A DNA stretch of 64,000 nt. It comes from Salipiger abyssi (GTDB lineage Bacteria > Pseudomonadota > Alphaproteobacteria > Rhodobacterales > Rhodobacteraceae). The notes under the pieces were generated by a model. That model did not search any database, had not been told where the DNA came from, and saw nothing but the letters and a program-made list of their open reading frames with translations. Below, in pieces: positions 15,027 through 23,195 of this stretch (within the stretch, counting starts at the first letter, position 1; each line of letters opens with the position of its first letter). The stretch is from NCBI RefSeq assembly GCF_017311415.1, contig NZ_JAEKIS010000016.1:1-64000 (forward strand). Direction: 5' to 3'. The translations under genes were made by a program, and so were the position numbers.

Positions 15027-16573
15027 GGCGTTTCGACTTTCGAGAGAAGGAGGAAGCCCAACGGCGGCTCTGGAGTTATGATCCAGACAGCCACGGCTCA
15101 GCCAAATGGGCGGATTCCTTTCATTTGGCCGCGCGGGGCTACGGCCCCGCTGGCCTTCATACGGTTGGCTACTTGCCCGTAAATGATCCCCGGCAAGGCG
15201 CGGTGCGGGTGTCTTATGGCGGCGACCGCCATGAGCTGATTGTCGCCCCGACGCGCGGCGGCAAAGGCGTCTCGGGTTCGATCCCGCGACTGCTTGAACA
15301 TCAGGGCAGCGCCATCGTTCTGGACATCAAAGATGGGGAGTTGGCGTTCATCACCGCAAGGTATCGCCGCGATGTCTTGGGGCAGAATGTTATCCTGATC
15401 GATCCCTTTGATGTAGCGGCCACCGAGCTTGGGTTTCCGCGCTCGTCCTTCAATCCATGCGCCCGCATCGAGCCTTTCGGCGACGATGCGTTCGATGATG
15501 CCATGCTGGCCGCCGATAGCCTCGTCATCCCCGATGGCGGCTCGGAAAGCCACTGGTCGGGCGAAGCGGCCAGCATGATTGCGGGGGTTTTGCTGCATAC
15601 TGCCGAGCAAGGGACGGCCAGCTTAAAAGCCATGCGCAAAGCCTTGAACGCCAGCCGCGATGAGTTTCGGGCCATGATCGATCAAATGCTGGACTCGCCC
15701 TTTGATCTGGTCAAAGCCGCTGGCGGTCGGATCGACAATAAGGAAGAGCGCGAGCTTTCCAGCGTGATTTCAACCGCGCAGCGCAACACGCATTTTCTTG
15801 AAAGCCCGAGGCTGGCGGATGCGCTGAATAGCTCCGACTTTGACCCGGCCACGATTGGTGAAGATACCAGTATCTACATCATTCTGCCCGCCAGAAGGAT
15901 CGGCACAGCGAGGCGCTTCTTGCGCGTGCTGATCGGGGCGCTGATCTCCAGCATCACCACGCTGCCGGAAAAGCCCTCCATCCCCGTGATGTTTCTCCTG
16001 GAAGAGATGGCCACGCTGGAGCGCATGGCGATCATTGAGCAAGCTGTGGGCCTCATGGCGGGGTTCGGCATGCAGTTCGTCATGGTGGTGCAGGACTTCA
16101 CGCAGCTCAAAGACCTTTATCAGAACCGCTGGGAATCCTTCCTTGCCAATAGCGCGCTGATCCAGTGCTTTGGCACCAATGACCGCTTCACGGCGGATTA
16201 CCTCTCGGCGCTTTGCGGCCAAACCAGCCTGCACCAGCTCAGCCTTGATAGCGCTATGGAGCGCGGGAAAATTCTGGGCGATCCAAACTTCCGCTCATTC
16301 TCGGATTCTAGCCAGGGGCGTGCGCTTATCACCTCTACTGAGCTGATGAGCCTGCATCCATCGGTGCAGGTGGCAGCGCTCGCCGCCGCGCGCCCTGTCA
16401 TTGGCTACCGGCCTGTCTACTTCCTGGAGAAGCGATTTCGGGACCGCCGGGGCATGCCGCTCTACGATATTCATCCATCCCGCGCTGGCCAGCCCATCAG
16501 CCGTGCCGTGGATTTTTCTGCTCCCGGCCTCGCGCTCGGCGCGATGCTTGGCGATTACTTGAGCGTGGGGTGA
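15023..16573 (+). CDS. TraG/VirD4-type coupling ATPase
   Basis: Coupling proteins bring relaxase-DNA complexes to a type IV secretion channel and use ATP. This 516-residue protein has Walker A APTRGGKG at 75-82, the family segment SAIVLDIKDGEL, the SFNPCARI box, and Walker B VMFLLEEMATLER near 325, followed by AVGLMAGFGMQFVMVVQDFTQL and FGTNDRFTADYLS, all typical of TraG/VirD4. The usual two N-terminal transmembrane helices are missing: the protein starts directly with a soluble segment. Small membrane proteins at 12519 and 16577 in the same operon could supply the anchor. No relaxase or VirB genes are visible in the window, so the island is either mobilizable or has its remaining genes to the left. 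Confidence 0.85.
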   Translation: MRRFDFREKEEAQRRLWSYDPDSHGSAKWADSFHLAARGYGPAGLHTVGYLPVNDPRQGAVRVSYGGDRHELIVAPTRGGKGVSGSIPRLLEHQGSAIVLDIKDGELAFITARYRRDVLGQNVILIDPFDVAATELGFPRSSFNPCARIEPFGDDAFDDAMLAADSLVIPDGGSESHWSGEAASMIAGVLLHTAEQGTASLKAMRKALNASRDEFRAMIDQMLDSPFDLVKAAGGRIDNKEERELSSVISTAQRNTHFLESPRLADALNSSDFDPATIGEDTSIYIILPARRIGTARRFLRVLIGALISSITTLPEKPSIPVMFLLEEMATLERMAIIEQAVGLMAGFGMQFVMVVQDFTQLKDLYQNRWESFLANSALIQCFGTNDRFTADYLSALCGQTSLHQLSLDSAMERGKILGDPNFRSFSDSSQGRALITSTELMSLHPSVQVAALAAARPVIGYRPVYFLEKRFRDRRGMPLYDIHPSRAGQPISRAVDFSAPGLALGAMLGDYLSVG

Positions 16574-16576
16574 GCC

Positions 16577-16999
16577 ATGAGAAAATTCATCCTCCTGGCC
16601 GCTGCCAACATCATCTTTGGCTATGCCGCGCTCGCCATCTTGCTGAGCGGGATCATCAACCTGCCGCTCTTTCATCCATACTATGCGCAAGGCATCGGGA
16701 TTGCCGGGCCAATCCCGCTTTTAATCTCTGCGCTTTGGAGCGCCATCCTGCTCTGGCAGGTGCGCCAAGTTTCGAACCTGCGAACGGTCGATCTGCCTGA
16801 TGTCTCGGACGCGCTGGCGCGGGGCGATCATGATCCGGTGAGAACTCTCAACCACGGCCCCGCCGCGCCGGAATTGCTGGCGCGCGGCCTTGTATGGCTG
16901 TCGATCTTTGCCTTTCCGGTCTGGCTCGGCTGGCCGCTGTCGCTTCTATGGCCGGGGATGCTCTACGGCCTCTGGGCGCTGCTGCGCGCCAGTCTTTAA
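16577..16999 (+). CDS. Membrane protein following the coupling ATPase
   Basis: A 140-residue protein with two N-terminal helices (AAANIIFGYAALAILLSG and IPLLISALWSAILLW), a cytoplasmic loop of about 40 residues and one or two C-terminal helices (WLSIFAFPVWLGWPLSLLWP). It starts 3 bases after the ATPase gene ends and is followed by a strong terminator, so it closes the operon. Topology and context fit an anchor for the helix-less coupling ATPase. The family was not recognised. Confidence 0.65.
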   Translation: MRKFILLAAANIIFGYAALAILLSGIINLPLFHPYYAQGIGIAGPIPLLISALWSAILLWQVRQVSNLRTVDLPDVSDALARGDHDPVRTLNHGPAAPELLARGLVWLSIFAFPVWLGWPLSLLWPGMLYGLWALLRASL

Positions 17000-17018
17000 A
17001 ACTTTCCAAAATAGAAAA

Positions 17019-17060
17019 CCCCGAAGCGCGGGCGCTCGCGCTTCGGGGCGTTTTTTTTTC
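17019..17060 (+). terminator. Intrinsic terminator of the transfer-like operon
   Basis: CCCCGAAGCGCG pairs with CGCGCTTCGGGG around a short loop and is followed directly by nine T residues (TTTTTTTTT). It lies 20 bases after the last gene of the plus-strand operon and just before the converging gene at 17072. Confidence 0.92.
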
Positions 17061-17071
17061 TTCGGGCGGTG

Positions 17072-17461
17072 TCAGGCGGCGATGCCGTCATTCGCTCCGT
17101 AGATACGGCAATACAGCTCGATCACGCGAACGCGGTCATAGGTGAGCGGGCTGGCATAGCGTTTGGGGAGGGTGCCGCAGGGCGCGGTCTCTAGGAAGAG
17201 CCCCATCCAGCGGTTCGAGACATCGGAGAACATCTCGTAGATTTCGTTGTGGCGGAACGGGCGCTGATTGGGGAAGTAGAGCCGACCGTCATAGTCTTCG
17301 ATTTCGACCAGAACCCTTCGCCATGCGGCGTAGGAGCCGACTTCCTCGTGCATGGCGCGTGCAGGCTTCCAGATGTGTTCGCGGTAGAGACGGCGGTTGG
17401 CGATTTGGTGATCGGCCAGGACGGCGATCTTTTCGTCCTTTGTGCAAGATGTGGCAAACAT
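17072..17461 (-). CDS. Unknown 129-residue protein
   Basis: The protein begins MFATSCTKDEKIAVLADHQ and is rich in aromatic residues and arginine (EHIWKPARAMHEEVGSYAAW, VEIEDYDGRLYFPNQRPFRHNEIYEMF). It has no signal peptide, transmembrane segment or recognisable motif. It converges on the transfer-like operon across the terminator at 17019-17060. It is separated from the divergent gene at 17676 by about 210 bases. The content looks like a real coding sequence, with regular codon use and a matching base composition, but no function can be assigned. Confidence 0.55.
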   Translation of the reverse strand: MFATSCTKDEKIAVLADHQIANRRLYREHIWKPARAMHEEVGSYAAWRRVLVEIEDYDGRLYFPNQRPFRHNEIYEMFSDVSNRWMGLFLETAPCGTLPKRYASPLTYDRVRVIELYCRIYGANDGIAA

Positions 17462-17595
17462 GGCATTCTTTCTTTTCTCTATGGAATCATGGGGTTGCGT
17501 CCTTAGGATGTGCTATCGACATTCTAGTTCATCGGTCCTCTTTCACTGGCACGCTTTGTCGTGCTCCGGGGGATATGGGAACAGCGAAAGAACTC

Positions 17596-17662
17596 GCCAA
17601 GCGAATCAGGCGTGCGATCCTCTGAGCTGTGGTAGTTTAGCGTACCGCCTGATTCGTTTGCC
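17596..17662. repeat. Inverted repeat in the divergent promoter region
   Basis: GCCAAGCGAATCAGGCG (17596-17612) and CGCCTGATTCGTTTGCC (17646-17662) are complementary except for two positions, with an 11-base perfect core CGAATCAGGCG. It sits 13 bases before the chosen start codon of the gene at 17676, between divergent genes. The position suits an operator or an attenuating hairpin. No T-run follows. Confidence 0.55.
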
Positions 17663-17675
17663 TTGGGAGACGCCC

Positions 17676-18290
17676 GTGCCTCGAAAGGAATGGCTCCCAG
17701 CAAACCGCTACTGCCGGAATGCGCGGGTTGATGAAGAACAGTTTGCGTTGCTCGTCTGGTTCTGGCTTGGCGGATACTCGTCGCGCGCAGCCCGTAGCGG
17801 TATCATGGAGCTTGAACTGCAGGCTGCTCCCAGCGTCAAAACTATTGCCAATTACTTCTGCCGGTTTGGTTACGTCCTCTCGGAGATGACGATTGAGCGC
17901 CAGTTCCTGAGCGATTTTCCTTACTTGAAAAATGTGCGGCTGAATGACCTTGAGCTCTACATCGAAATTGTCGAGCACGTGGCGGAAGAAACAATCCAGC
18001 ACGCCTTGGATGCCTATGGCTATACCGTCTACCGCGCGCTCTACGGTGACAAGCCCTACATCCAAACCACAACGGCGCTTGAGCTGGAGGTCCGTCACAT
18101 CAGCGCGCTGCGCAAAGGTATAAAGCCTCCGTACAGAGGTGATCTGGCCTTGGCGGCATACAGGCTGATGACCAAAGAAGCCGTGGGGGAGGATGCGAGC
18201 GATGAATACTTCCATCGCGTCATGGCTGAGAATTTTCTGGCTGAGCTAGAAGAGAGGCCGATGGACATCAGCAAGTATCGCTGGCGGTAA
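17676..18290 (+). CDS. Unknown island protein, possibly DNA-binding
   Basis: The start is set at a GTG (VPRKEWLPANRYCRN) with GGGAGA six bases upstream. An earlier in-frame ATG at 17442 would put an unlikely Cys/Ser-rich leader through the inverted repeat. The 204-residue product has a helical region DEEQFALLVWFWLGGYSSRAARSG and then PSVKTIANYFCRFGYVLSE, a spacing that resembles the helix-turn-helix of transposases and phage regulators. The C-terminal half is acidic and helical. It lacks a catalytic DDE triad. It may be a regulator of the island, but no family is recognised. Confidence 0.55.
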   Translation: MPRKEWLPANRYCRNARVDEEQFALLVWFWLGGYSSRAARSGIMELELQAAPSVKTIANYFCRFGYVLSEMTIERQFLSDFPYLKNVRLNDLELYIEIVEHVAEETIQHALDAYGYTVYRALYGDKPYIQTTTALELEVRHISALRKGIKPPYRGDLALAAYRLMTKEAVGEDASDEYFHRVMAENFLAELEERPMDISKYRWR

Positions 18291-18413
18291 AGCGCAGCCA
18301 CGTTTCTCATCCGTTTCCGGCTCAGTGCTGGGTGAGCACCCCCCGAGCGTCAAACGCATAAGGAGGCAATCGCCAGATTTTCATCATCGAAAACAAGATG
18401 ATGGAAACCTCTC

Positions 18414-18995
18414 ATGCCCCGCCCAAGGAAGAACCGCAAGGCAAACGCCAGCCCTGCTTTTTGCGAGAGCCGCATAAATTATGCTAAACTGAAAGAGGAT
18501 GGAGGAAGCAGCACTTCCAACACGGCACCGGAGCCGCATGAAGCTCCGGGCCACCATCAAACCCTCAAGGCCAGCGACAACGGACATCAAGGGCACCGAT
18601 TAACCGGCGCTCTTGCGCCCCACAGCGCAAAAACGCGCGGATGGGCAGGTGTTTTGATGAGTGAAGATGGTATTGATGACATGCCGGGTCTTGGCGGCAC
18701 CCTCGGCTTTTCCATCGAAGATGGACCGAGGCCAACCGCCAAGTTGGATTTCCGGAAATACGAGCCCTTCTTTGAGGGTTCAGGTGTCAGCGATGAGCAG
18801 AAGCGCCAGATTCTCGAAGGCCTGTTTCTGATCGGCATGGAGTTCTACGACAAGGGGTTTGGTCTGGATTTGACCGACCAAGCCTGTGGAAAACTTGGAT
18901 TTAGTGAGGATGACTCTGCCCCCGAGTCCCGAGATATGGTAAGCTCTGAGGCAGTATCCTTAAGCGAAAAATTCAACTACTGCGCGGCTGTTTAG
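18414..18995 (+). CDS. Small protein upstream of the serine recombinase
   Basis: The 193-residue frame has two parts: a basic, low-complexity N-terminus (MPRPRKNRKANASPAF) and a conserved-looking C-terminal half starting MSEDGIDDMPGLGGTLGF, with LDFRKYEPFFEG and LEGLFLIGMEFYDKGFGL. An internal ATG at 18657 would give only the second half (112 residues) and could be the true start. Genes with this second half often lie directly before recombinases in alphaproteobacterial elements (recalled, not searched). It could be a recombination directionality factor or accessory protein; there is no direct evidence of that. The gap to the recombinase is 23 bases, so they are probably co-transcribed. Confidence 0.6.
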   Translation: MPRPRKNRKANASPAFCESRINYAKLKEDGGSSTSNTAPEPHEAPGHHQTLKASDNGHQGHRLTGALAPHSAKTRGWAGVLMSEDGIDDMPGLGGTLGFSIEDGPRPTAKLDFRKYEPFFEGSGVSDEQKRQILEGLFLIGMEFYDKGFGLDLTDQACGKLGFSEDDSAPESRDMVSSEAVSLSEKFNYCAAV

Positions 18996-19018
18996 CAGCC
19001 GCAGGACAAGGAGGAGTC

Positions 19019-21139
19019 ATGCAGCATGCACTAGCAAATACGGAAGGCGCGAACGCCGCGCTCATCTACTGCCGTGTCTCGGACAAGAAGCAGAAGACGC
19101 AAGGCCACGGCCTTGAGAGCCAGGAGCACCGCTGCCGTAAATACGCGGAAGAGCGCGGCTTTGATGTCGAGATGGTCTTCACCGATGATATCACCGGTGG
19201 CGGCGACTTCATGAAACGCCCCGCCATGCGCGCCTTGCTGGCGTTCTTGGCGTCTGAGCCAGGTCAAAACTACACAGTCATCTTCGATGATTTGAAGCGT
19301 TTCGCCCGCGATACTCGCTTCCATTGGGACTTGCGCGAGAAGCTCGCCTCGTTTGGAGCGCGCGTCGAATGCCTGAATTTCCGTTTTGATGATTCCCCCG
19401 AAGGCCGGTTTGTCGAAACGATGTTTGCGGCCTCCGGCCAGCTGGAGCGTGAACAAAATGGCCGTCAGGTCGTCCAGAAGATGACCGCCCGCGTTGAGAA
19501 AGGCTACTACGTCTTTTTCCGCCCGGTCGGCTACCGCTACGAGAAAGACAAAGTGCACGGCAAGATTCTGGTTCGGGACGAGCCTGTCGCTTCCATCATC
19601 GCCGAAGCTCTCGAAGGCTTCGCCAGCGGTCGCTTCCGCTCACAAGCCGAGGTGAAGCGCTTCCTTGAAGCCCAGCCGGATTTCCCGAAAAGCGGCAAGA
19701 GCGGCTATGTCCACCCGACGAAGGTGCGCGACATGTTGGAGCGCGCGGTCTACGCAGGCTGCATTGAAGCCCCGAAATGGGGCGTTTCCTTGCGCAAAGG
19801 CCATCATGAGCCGTTGATTAGCTTTTCCACCTACGAGCGCATCCAAGCGCGTCTCAAGGGCACGTTGAACGCGCCCGCCCGCAAGGATATCAATCAGGAC
19901 TTCCCGCTGCGCGGCTTCGTGCTGTGCGATGATTGCGGGGAACCGATGACCTCCTGCTGGTCGAAGGGGCGTAACAAGCTCTATCCCTATTATCTGTGCG
20001 ATACGCCAAGCTGTGGCTCCAAGCGCAAGTCGATCCGCCGCGCTGATATCGAAGATGGTGCAGAAGCTCTCCTGCGCGGTCTGCAACCGGCCACGCAGCT
20101 CATGAACCTCGCCAAGGCCATCTTCACTGATATTTGGGAGATGCGCCGCAAGGAGGCCATTGGCGCGCGCAAGGCACTAGAATCCCAGCTCAAGGATGCA
20201 AGCAAGCAGATCGACAACTTGCTGGACCGCATCATGGATGCGACCAGACCGTCTGTGATTGGAGCCTACGAAAAGCGCATCGAAGAGCTGGAGCGCGAGA
20301 AGATCAGACTGGCTGAACGGGTCGAGTCAGCAGTGCCGAACGAGGCACGCCTGGCTGATTTTATCGAACCGGCCTTGGAATTTTTAGCAAACCCTTGGAA
20401 TATTTACAAAAATGGCAACTTTGCCCTCAAGCGCACAGTGCTCAAACTGGCCTTTGCAGAGCCTTTAAGGTATAGCCGAAATGAGGGTTATCGAACCGCT
20501 GAAACCACCTTTCCTTTCAAGGTGTTAGCGGATTTTTCATCCCTAAAGTGCGGGATGGTGGGCGACCTTGGAATCGAACCAAGCGTGCGTCTCCGCGAGG
20601 GAGTTACAGTCCCCTGCCACACCTTGCGGCCTGTCGCCCACTTTCCCACCGGTGACCCGGCGTGGTGGGCTGATTACAGTCGACCAAAACCATCGTCAAC
20701 AGGAAAATCCCTTGCGATGCGGACGGCAGAGAGGCAAGGGAACGGCACCGCAGGAAAAGGGGTGTGTCATGGCGAAAAAACCGAAATGGGTGGTGGAAAA
20801 GGAGCAGGCGAAAAAGGCCCGCTCCGCGGAAACCGTCTGGCTCTTCGGTCTGCACGCGGTGCGCGACGCGCTGGTGAATCCGCGCCGCGAGAAGCTGCGC
20901 CTGATCGTGACGCCCAACGCGCAGATAAAACTCGCCGATGCCATCGAAGCGGCGGGCATCGCGCCCGAGATCCACGACCCGCGCAGGTTCCAGGCGCCGC
21001 TCGATCCGCAATCGGTGCATCAGGGCGCCGCATTGGAGGTGAAACCGCTCGACTGGGGGCGGCTGGCGGATGTGGCGCTTGGCGACGGCACGCGCCCGCC
21101 CCGGCTGGTACTGCTCGACCGGGTGACCGATCCGCATAA
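19019..21139 (+). CDS. Large serine recombinase (integrase) of the island; frame runs through tRNA-Tyr
   Basis: The N-terminal resolvase domain has YCRVSDKKQ with catalytic Ser21 and later FDDLKRFARDT and GQLEREQN. A Recombinase domain follows (PVGYRYEKDKVHGKIL), then a zinc ribbon (CDDCGEPMTSCW with YLCDTPSCGSK) and a coiled coil (LESQLKDASKQIDNLLDRI). AAGGAGGAG before ATG 19019 is an excellent ribosome site. The family-like end (FKVLADFSSLKCGMV) falls at about 20,556, exactly at the 3' end of the tRNA-Tyr. From there the frame continues without a stop through the antisense of the tRNA (GDLGIEPSVRLREGV) and through the start of rlmB in the wrong frame, adding about 190 foreign residues. The recombinase catalyses insertion and excision of the element; the extended tail is a consequence of integration at this site. 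Confidence 0.92.
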   Translation: MQHALANTEGANAALIYCRVSDKKQKTQGHGLESQEHRCRKYAEERGFDVEMVFTDDITGGGDFMKRPAMRALLAFLASEPGQNYTVIFDDLKRFARDTRFHWDLREKLASFGARVECLNFRFDDSPEGRFVETMFAASGQLEREQNGRQVVQKMTARVEKGYYVFFRPVGYRYEKDKVHGKILVRDEPVASIIAEALEGFASGRFRSQAEVKRFLEAQPDFPKSGKSGYVHPTKVRDMLERAVYAGCIEAPKWGVSLRKGHHEPLISFSTYERIQARLKGTLNAPARKDINQDFPLRGFVLCDDCGEPMTSCWSKGRNKLYPYYLCDTPSCGSKRKSIRRADIEDGAEALLRGLQPATQLMNLAKAIFTDIWEMRRKEAIGARKALESQLKDASKQIDNLLDRIMDATRPSVIGAYEKRIEELEREKIRLAERVESAVPNEARLADFIEPALEFLANPWNIYKNGNFALKRTVLKLAFAEPLRYSRNEGYRTAETTFPFKVLADFSSLKCGMVGDLGIEPSVRLREGVTVPCHTLRPVAHFPTGDPAWWADYSRPKPSSTGKSLAMRTAERQGNGTAGKGVCHGEKTEMGGGKGAGEKGPLRGNRLALRSARGARRAGESAPREAAPDRDAQRADKTRRCHRSGGHRARDPRPAQVPGAARSAIGASGRRIGGETARLGAAGGCGAWRRHAPAPAGTARPGDRSA
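20540..20566. other. Probable attachment-site junction of the island
   Basis: The recombinase coding sequence runs into the 3' end of tRNA-Tyr here: TGGTGGGCGAC at 20556-20566 is the antisense of the acceptor end plus CCA. GC content and codon use change from island to core type directly after this point. The matching second copy of the site should lie to the left of the window, so the exact crossover bases cannot be given. Confidence 0.6.
20556..20639 (-). tRNA. tRNA-Tyr (GTA)
   Basis: Read on the minus strand, the acceptor arms GGGCGAC and GTCGCCC pair perfectly, followed by discriminator A and an encoded CCA. The anticodon loop CTGTAAC gives GTA between GGGGA and TCCCT. A long variable arm (class II, as for Tyr in bacteria) precedes the T-arm with TTCGATT. 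The gene serves as the insertion site of the mobile island, which abuts its 3' end and leaves the mature tRNA sequence intact. Confidence 0.95.
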
Positions 21140-21548
21140 CGTCGGCGCCATCCTGCGCTCGGCGGAGGTGTTCGGCGCGCAGGCGGTGATCGGCACGTTG
21201 CACCATTCGGCGCCCGAAACCGGCGCGCTGGCCAAGACCGCAAGCGGCGCGCTCGAACGCCAGCCCTATCTGCGCGAACGCAACCTCGCCGATACGATCC
21301 GCGCGCTTCAGGAGATGGGCTATCTGGTGTTCGGGCTCGACGGCGAGGCCGAAGGCACCGTCGAAGAGGCGCTCGACGGGCTGCGCGACCGGGCCGTGGC
21401 GCTGGTGCTGGGGGCCGAAGGTCCGGGCCTTCGGGAAAAGACGAAAGACACCGTGGACCGGCTGGTGCGCATCGACTTCGCCGGCGGCTTCGGCTCGCTC
21501 AATGTCTCGAACGCGGCGGCGGTCGCGCTCTATGCAGCGCGCCCATGA
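20769..21548 (+). CDS. rlmB: 23S rRNA 2'-O-methyltransferase RlmB (SpoU/TrmH family)
   Basis: SpoU-family enzymes methylate a ribose 2'-OH; RlmB targets a guanosine in 23S rRNA. The N-terminal L30e-like substrate domain (GLHAVRDALVNPRREKLRLIV) is followed by the knotted methyltransferase motifs: TDPHNVGAILRSAEVFGA near residue 120, LVLGAEGPGLRE near 215 and SLNVSNAAAVALY at the end. The 259-residue length is normal. The ATG at 20769 is chosen, as the frame upstream runs through tRNA-Tyr. The recombinase reading frame overlaps the first 370 bases in a different phase. The target base is by family assignment; a tRNA-specific TrmH relative is less likely. Confidence 0.88.
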   Translation: MAKKPKWVVEKEQAKKARSAETVWLFGLHAVRDALVNPRREKLRLIVTPNAQIKLADAIEAAGIAPEIHDPRRFQAPLDPQSVHQGAALEVKPLDWGRLADVALGDGTRPPRLVLLDRVTDPHNVGAILRSAEVFGAQAVIGTLHHSAPETGALAKTASGALERQPYLRERNLADTIRALQEMGYLVFGLDGEAEGTVEEALDGLRDRAVALVLGAEGPGLREKTKDTVDRLVRIDFAGGFGSLNVSNAAAVALYAARP

Positions 21549-21638
21549 ATCCGCGCTTTATGCAGCGCGCCCGTAACCTCGCCTGATCTTCCCGACCGGC
21601 GCTTGCAGCCTGCCCCGCGCCGGCCCATATCGGATCCC

Positions 21639-21935
21639 ATGCCGACCACCAAGATCGCCACCTGTTCCTATTGCGGCACCCGCGCCGCGCTGATCCTCGA
21701 TGCCGGGCGGCACGAGCTGGTCTGCGCCTCCTGCGGCGCGCCGCTGCACGAGCTGAAACAGCTCCGCCCCGAGCGGGTCGAACGCAACGCCACGCGCCAC
21801 CGCCCTTCGGCATTTCGCGAAGACCCGAAAAAGCGCCACAAGGCACTGCGGAAAGCGAAGAAGAAAAAGAAGAAATCCTTCGGCAAGAAAGCCGCAAAGG
21901 GGCTGTTCGACCTTCTCGACGACATCTTCGACTGA
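21639..21935 (+). CDS. Small zinc-ribbon protein with a Lys-rich tail
   Basis: A 98-residue protein. CSYCGTRAALIL..LVCASCGAPLHEL supplies two CxxC knuckles at about residues 9-12 and 30-33, a treble-clef or zinc ribbon. The rest is strongly basic (KKRHKALRKAKKKKKKSFGKK) with a hydrophobic acidic end (GLFDLLDDIFD). The ATG at 21639 is preferred to an upstream frame start. It may bind nucleic acid or the ribosome; the specific role is unknown. Similar short proteins are common in Rhodobacteraceae genomes (recalled). Confidence 0.65.
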   Translation: MPTTKIATCSYCGTRAALILDAGRHELVCASCGAPLHELKQLRPERVERNATRHRPSAFREDPKKRHKALRKAKKKKKKSFGKKAAKGLFDLLDDIFD

Positions 21936-21942
21936 CCCCGCC

Positions 21943-21967
21943 CCTTCATCATTCTTCAAATACTCCC
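21943..21967. repeat. Copy 1 of the CTTCATCATTCTTCAAATACTC intergenic motif
   Basis: CCTTCATC.TTCTTCAAATACTCCC directly follows the stop of the zinc-ribbon gene. Related copies lie at 55328-55353 (same direction) and 58994-59018 (opposite direction). All three lie at the ends or starts of genes in the core region, suggesting a dispersed family specific to this genome or group. Confidence 0.55.
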
Positions 21968-22070
21968 AAAGCCGCGGTCACCGCCACGCGCAAAGCGGCT
22001 CGACGCAAAACCGCCCTAGCCATTTCCGCCCGTTTCTCTTATCTGGCAGGAACGGTACAGGAGGCGCGAG

Positions 22071-23195
22071 ATGGCCGATTACGAAACCCCGGGGCCCGTC
22101 GAGACGGACTGGACAGATGCGATTTCCTCGGTCGAGGAGATCATCGAGGACGCCCGCAACGGGCGCATGTTCATCCTGGTCGATCATGAAGACCGCGAGA
22201 ACGAGGGCGATCTGGTGATCCCCGCGCAATGGGCGACCCCGGACGCGATCAATTTCATGGCCACTCACGGGCGCGGGCTGATCTGCCTCTCGATGACGGC
22301 GGAGCGCTGCGACCAGCTCGGCCTCCAGCTCATGTCCACCAACAATTCCTCGCGCCACGAGACCGCCTTCACCATCTCGATCGAGGCCCGCGAGGGGGTG
22401 ACCACCGGCATCTCCGCCGCCGACCGCGCCAAGACCGTGGCCGTGGCCATCGACGCCTCCAAGGGCGCGCAGGATATCGCAACCCCCGGCCATGTCTTCC
22501 CGCTGCGCGCCAAATCCGGCGGCGTGCTGGTGCGCGCCGGCCATACCGAGGCGGCGGTCGACGTCTCGCGCCTCGCCGGGCTCAACCCCGCGGGCGTGAT
22601 CTGCGAGATCATGAACGAGGACGGCACCATGTCGCGCCTGCCCGAACTGGTCGCCTTCGCACAGCGCCACGGGCTCAAGATCGGCACCATCTCCGACCTG
22701 ATCTCCTACCGCCGCCGCAACGACAACCTCGTGCGCGCCGAGAAGGAAGAGACCGTCAGCCTGGAATTCGGCGGCGAATGGCATATGCGCATCTACAGCG
22801 ACACCACCCATGGCGATGAGCATATCGTGCTCAGCAAGGGCGACATCACCACGCCGGAACCGGTGCTGGTGCGCATGCATGCGATGGATCCGATGATGGA
22901 TATCGTCGGCACCGGCCACCCCGGCCGCGCCGACGAGTTCCGAGACGCCATGCACACCGTCGCCGAGGAAGGCCGGGGCGTCGTGGTGCTCTTGCGCGAC
23001 ACCGCGATGAAGCTCGACCCGCAGGAAGGCACCTCGCCCAAGACGCTGCGGCAATACGGGCTCGGCGCGCAGATCCTCTCCTCGCTGGGCCTTTCCGAGC
23101 TCATCCTGCTGACCAATTCCCCCACCCCGAAGATCGTCGGGCTCGAGGCCTACGGGCTCGAGATCGTGGGCACCCGCAAGATCGGAGGCGCCTGA
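22071..23195 (+). CDS. ribB: 3,4-dihydroxy-2-butanone-4-phosphate synthase with degenerate RibA-like domain
   Basis: RibB converts ribulose 5-phosphate to dihydroxybutanone phosphate, the four-carbon precursor of riboflavin. The N-terminal half has [15 protein letters not shown], the catalytic ARGLICL-like segment ([11 protein letters not shown]) and [21 protein letters not shown]. The C-terminal half aligns in length with GTP cyclohydrolase II ([41 protein letters not shown]). It lacks every zinc-binding Cys; where RibA has a CLTGD..RCDCG region, this protein reads [10 protein letters not shown]. The second domain should therefore not make GTP cyclohydrolase product. It overlaps ribH by one base and belongs to a ribB-ribH-nusB operon. 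Confidence 0.9.
   Translation: MADYETPGPVETDWTDAISSVEEIIEDARNGRMFILVDHEDRENEGDLVIPAQWATPDAINFMATHGRGLICLSMTAERCDQLGLQLMSTNNSSRHETAFTISIEAREGVTTGISAADRAKTVAVAIDASKGAQDIATPGHVFPLRAKSGGVLVRAGHTEAAVDVSRLAGLNPAGVICEIMNEDGTMSRLPELVAFAQRHGLKIGTISDLISYRRRNDNLVRAEKEETVSLEFGGEWHMRIYSDTTHGDEHIVLSKGDITTPEPVLVRMHAMDPMMDIVGTGHPGRADEFRDAMHTVAEEGRGVVVLLRDTAMKLDPQEGTSPKTLRQYGLGAQILSSLGLSELILLTNSPTPKIVGLEAYGLEIVGTRKIGGA

Noticed and set aside
17442-17675. N-terminal extension of the HTH-like gene from ATG 17442
   Set aside because: The extension runs through the promoter region and inverted repeat and overlaps the divergent gene start; the GTG at 17676 has a ribosome site.
20568-20768. N-terminal extension of RlmB
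   Set aside because: These codons are the antisense tRNA-Tyr and its flank; the family start is at 20769.
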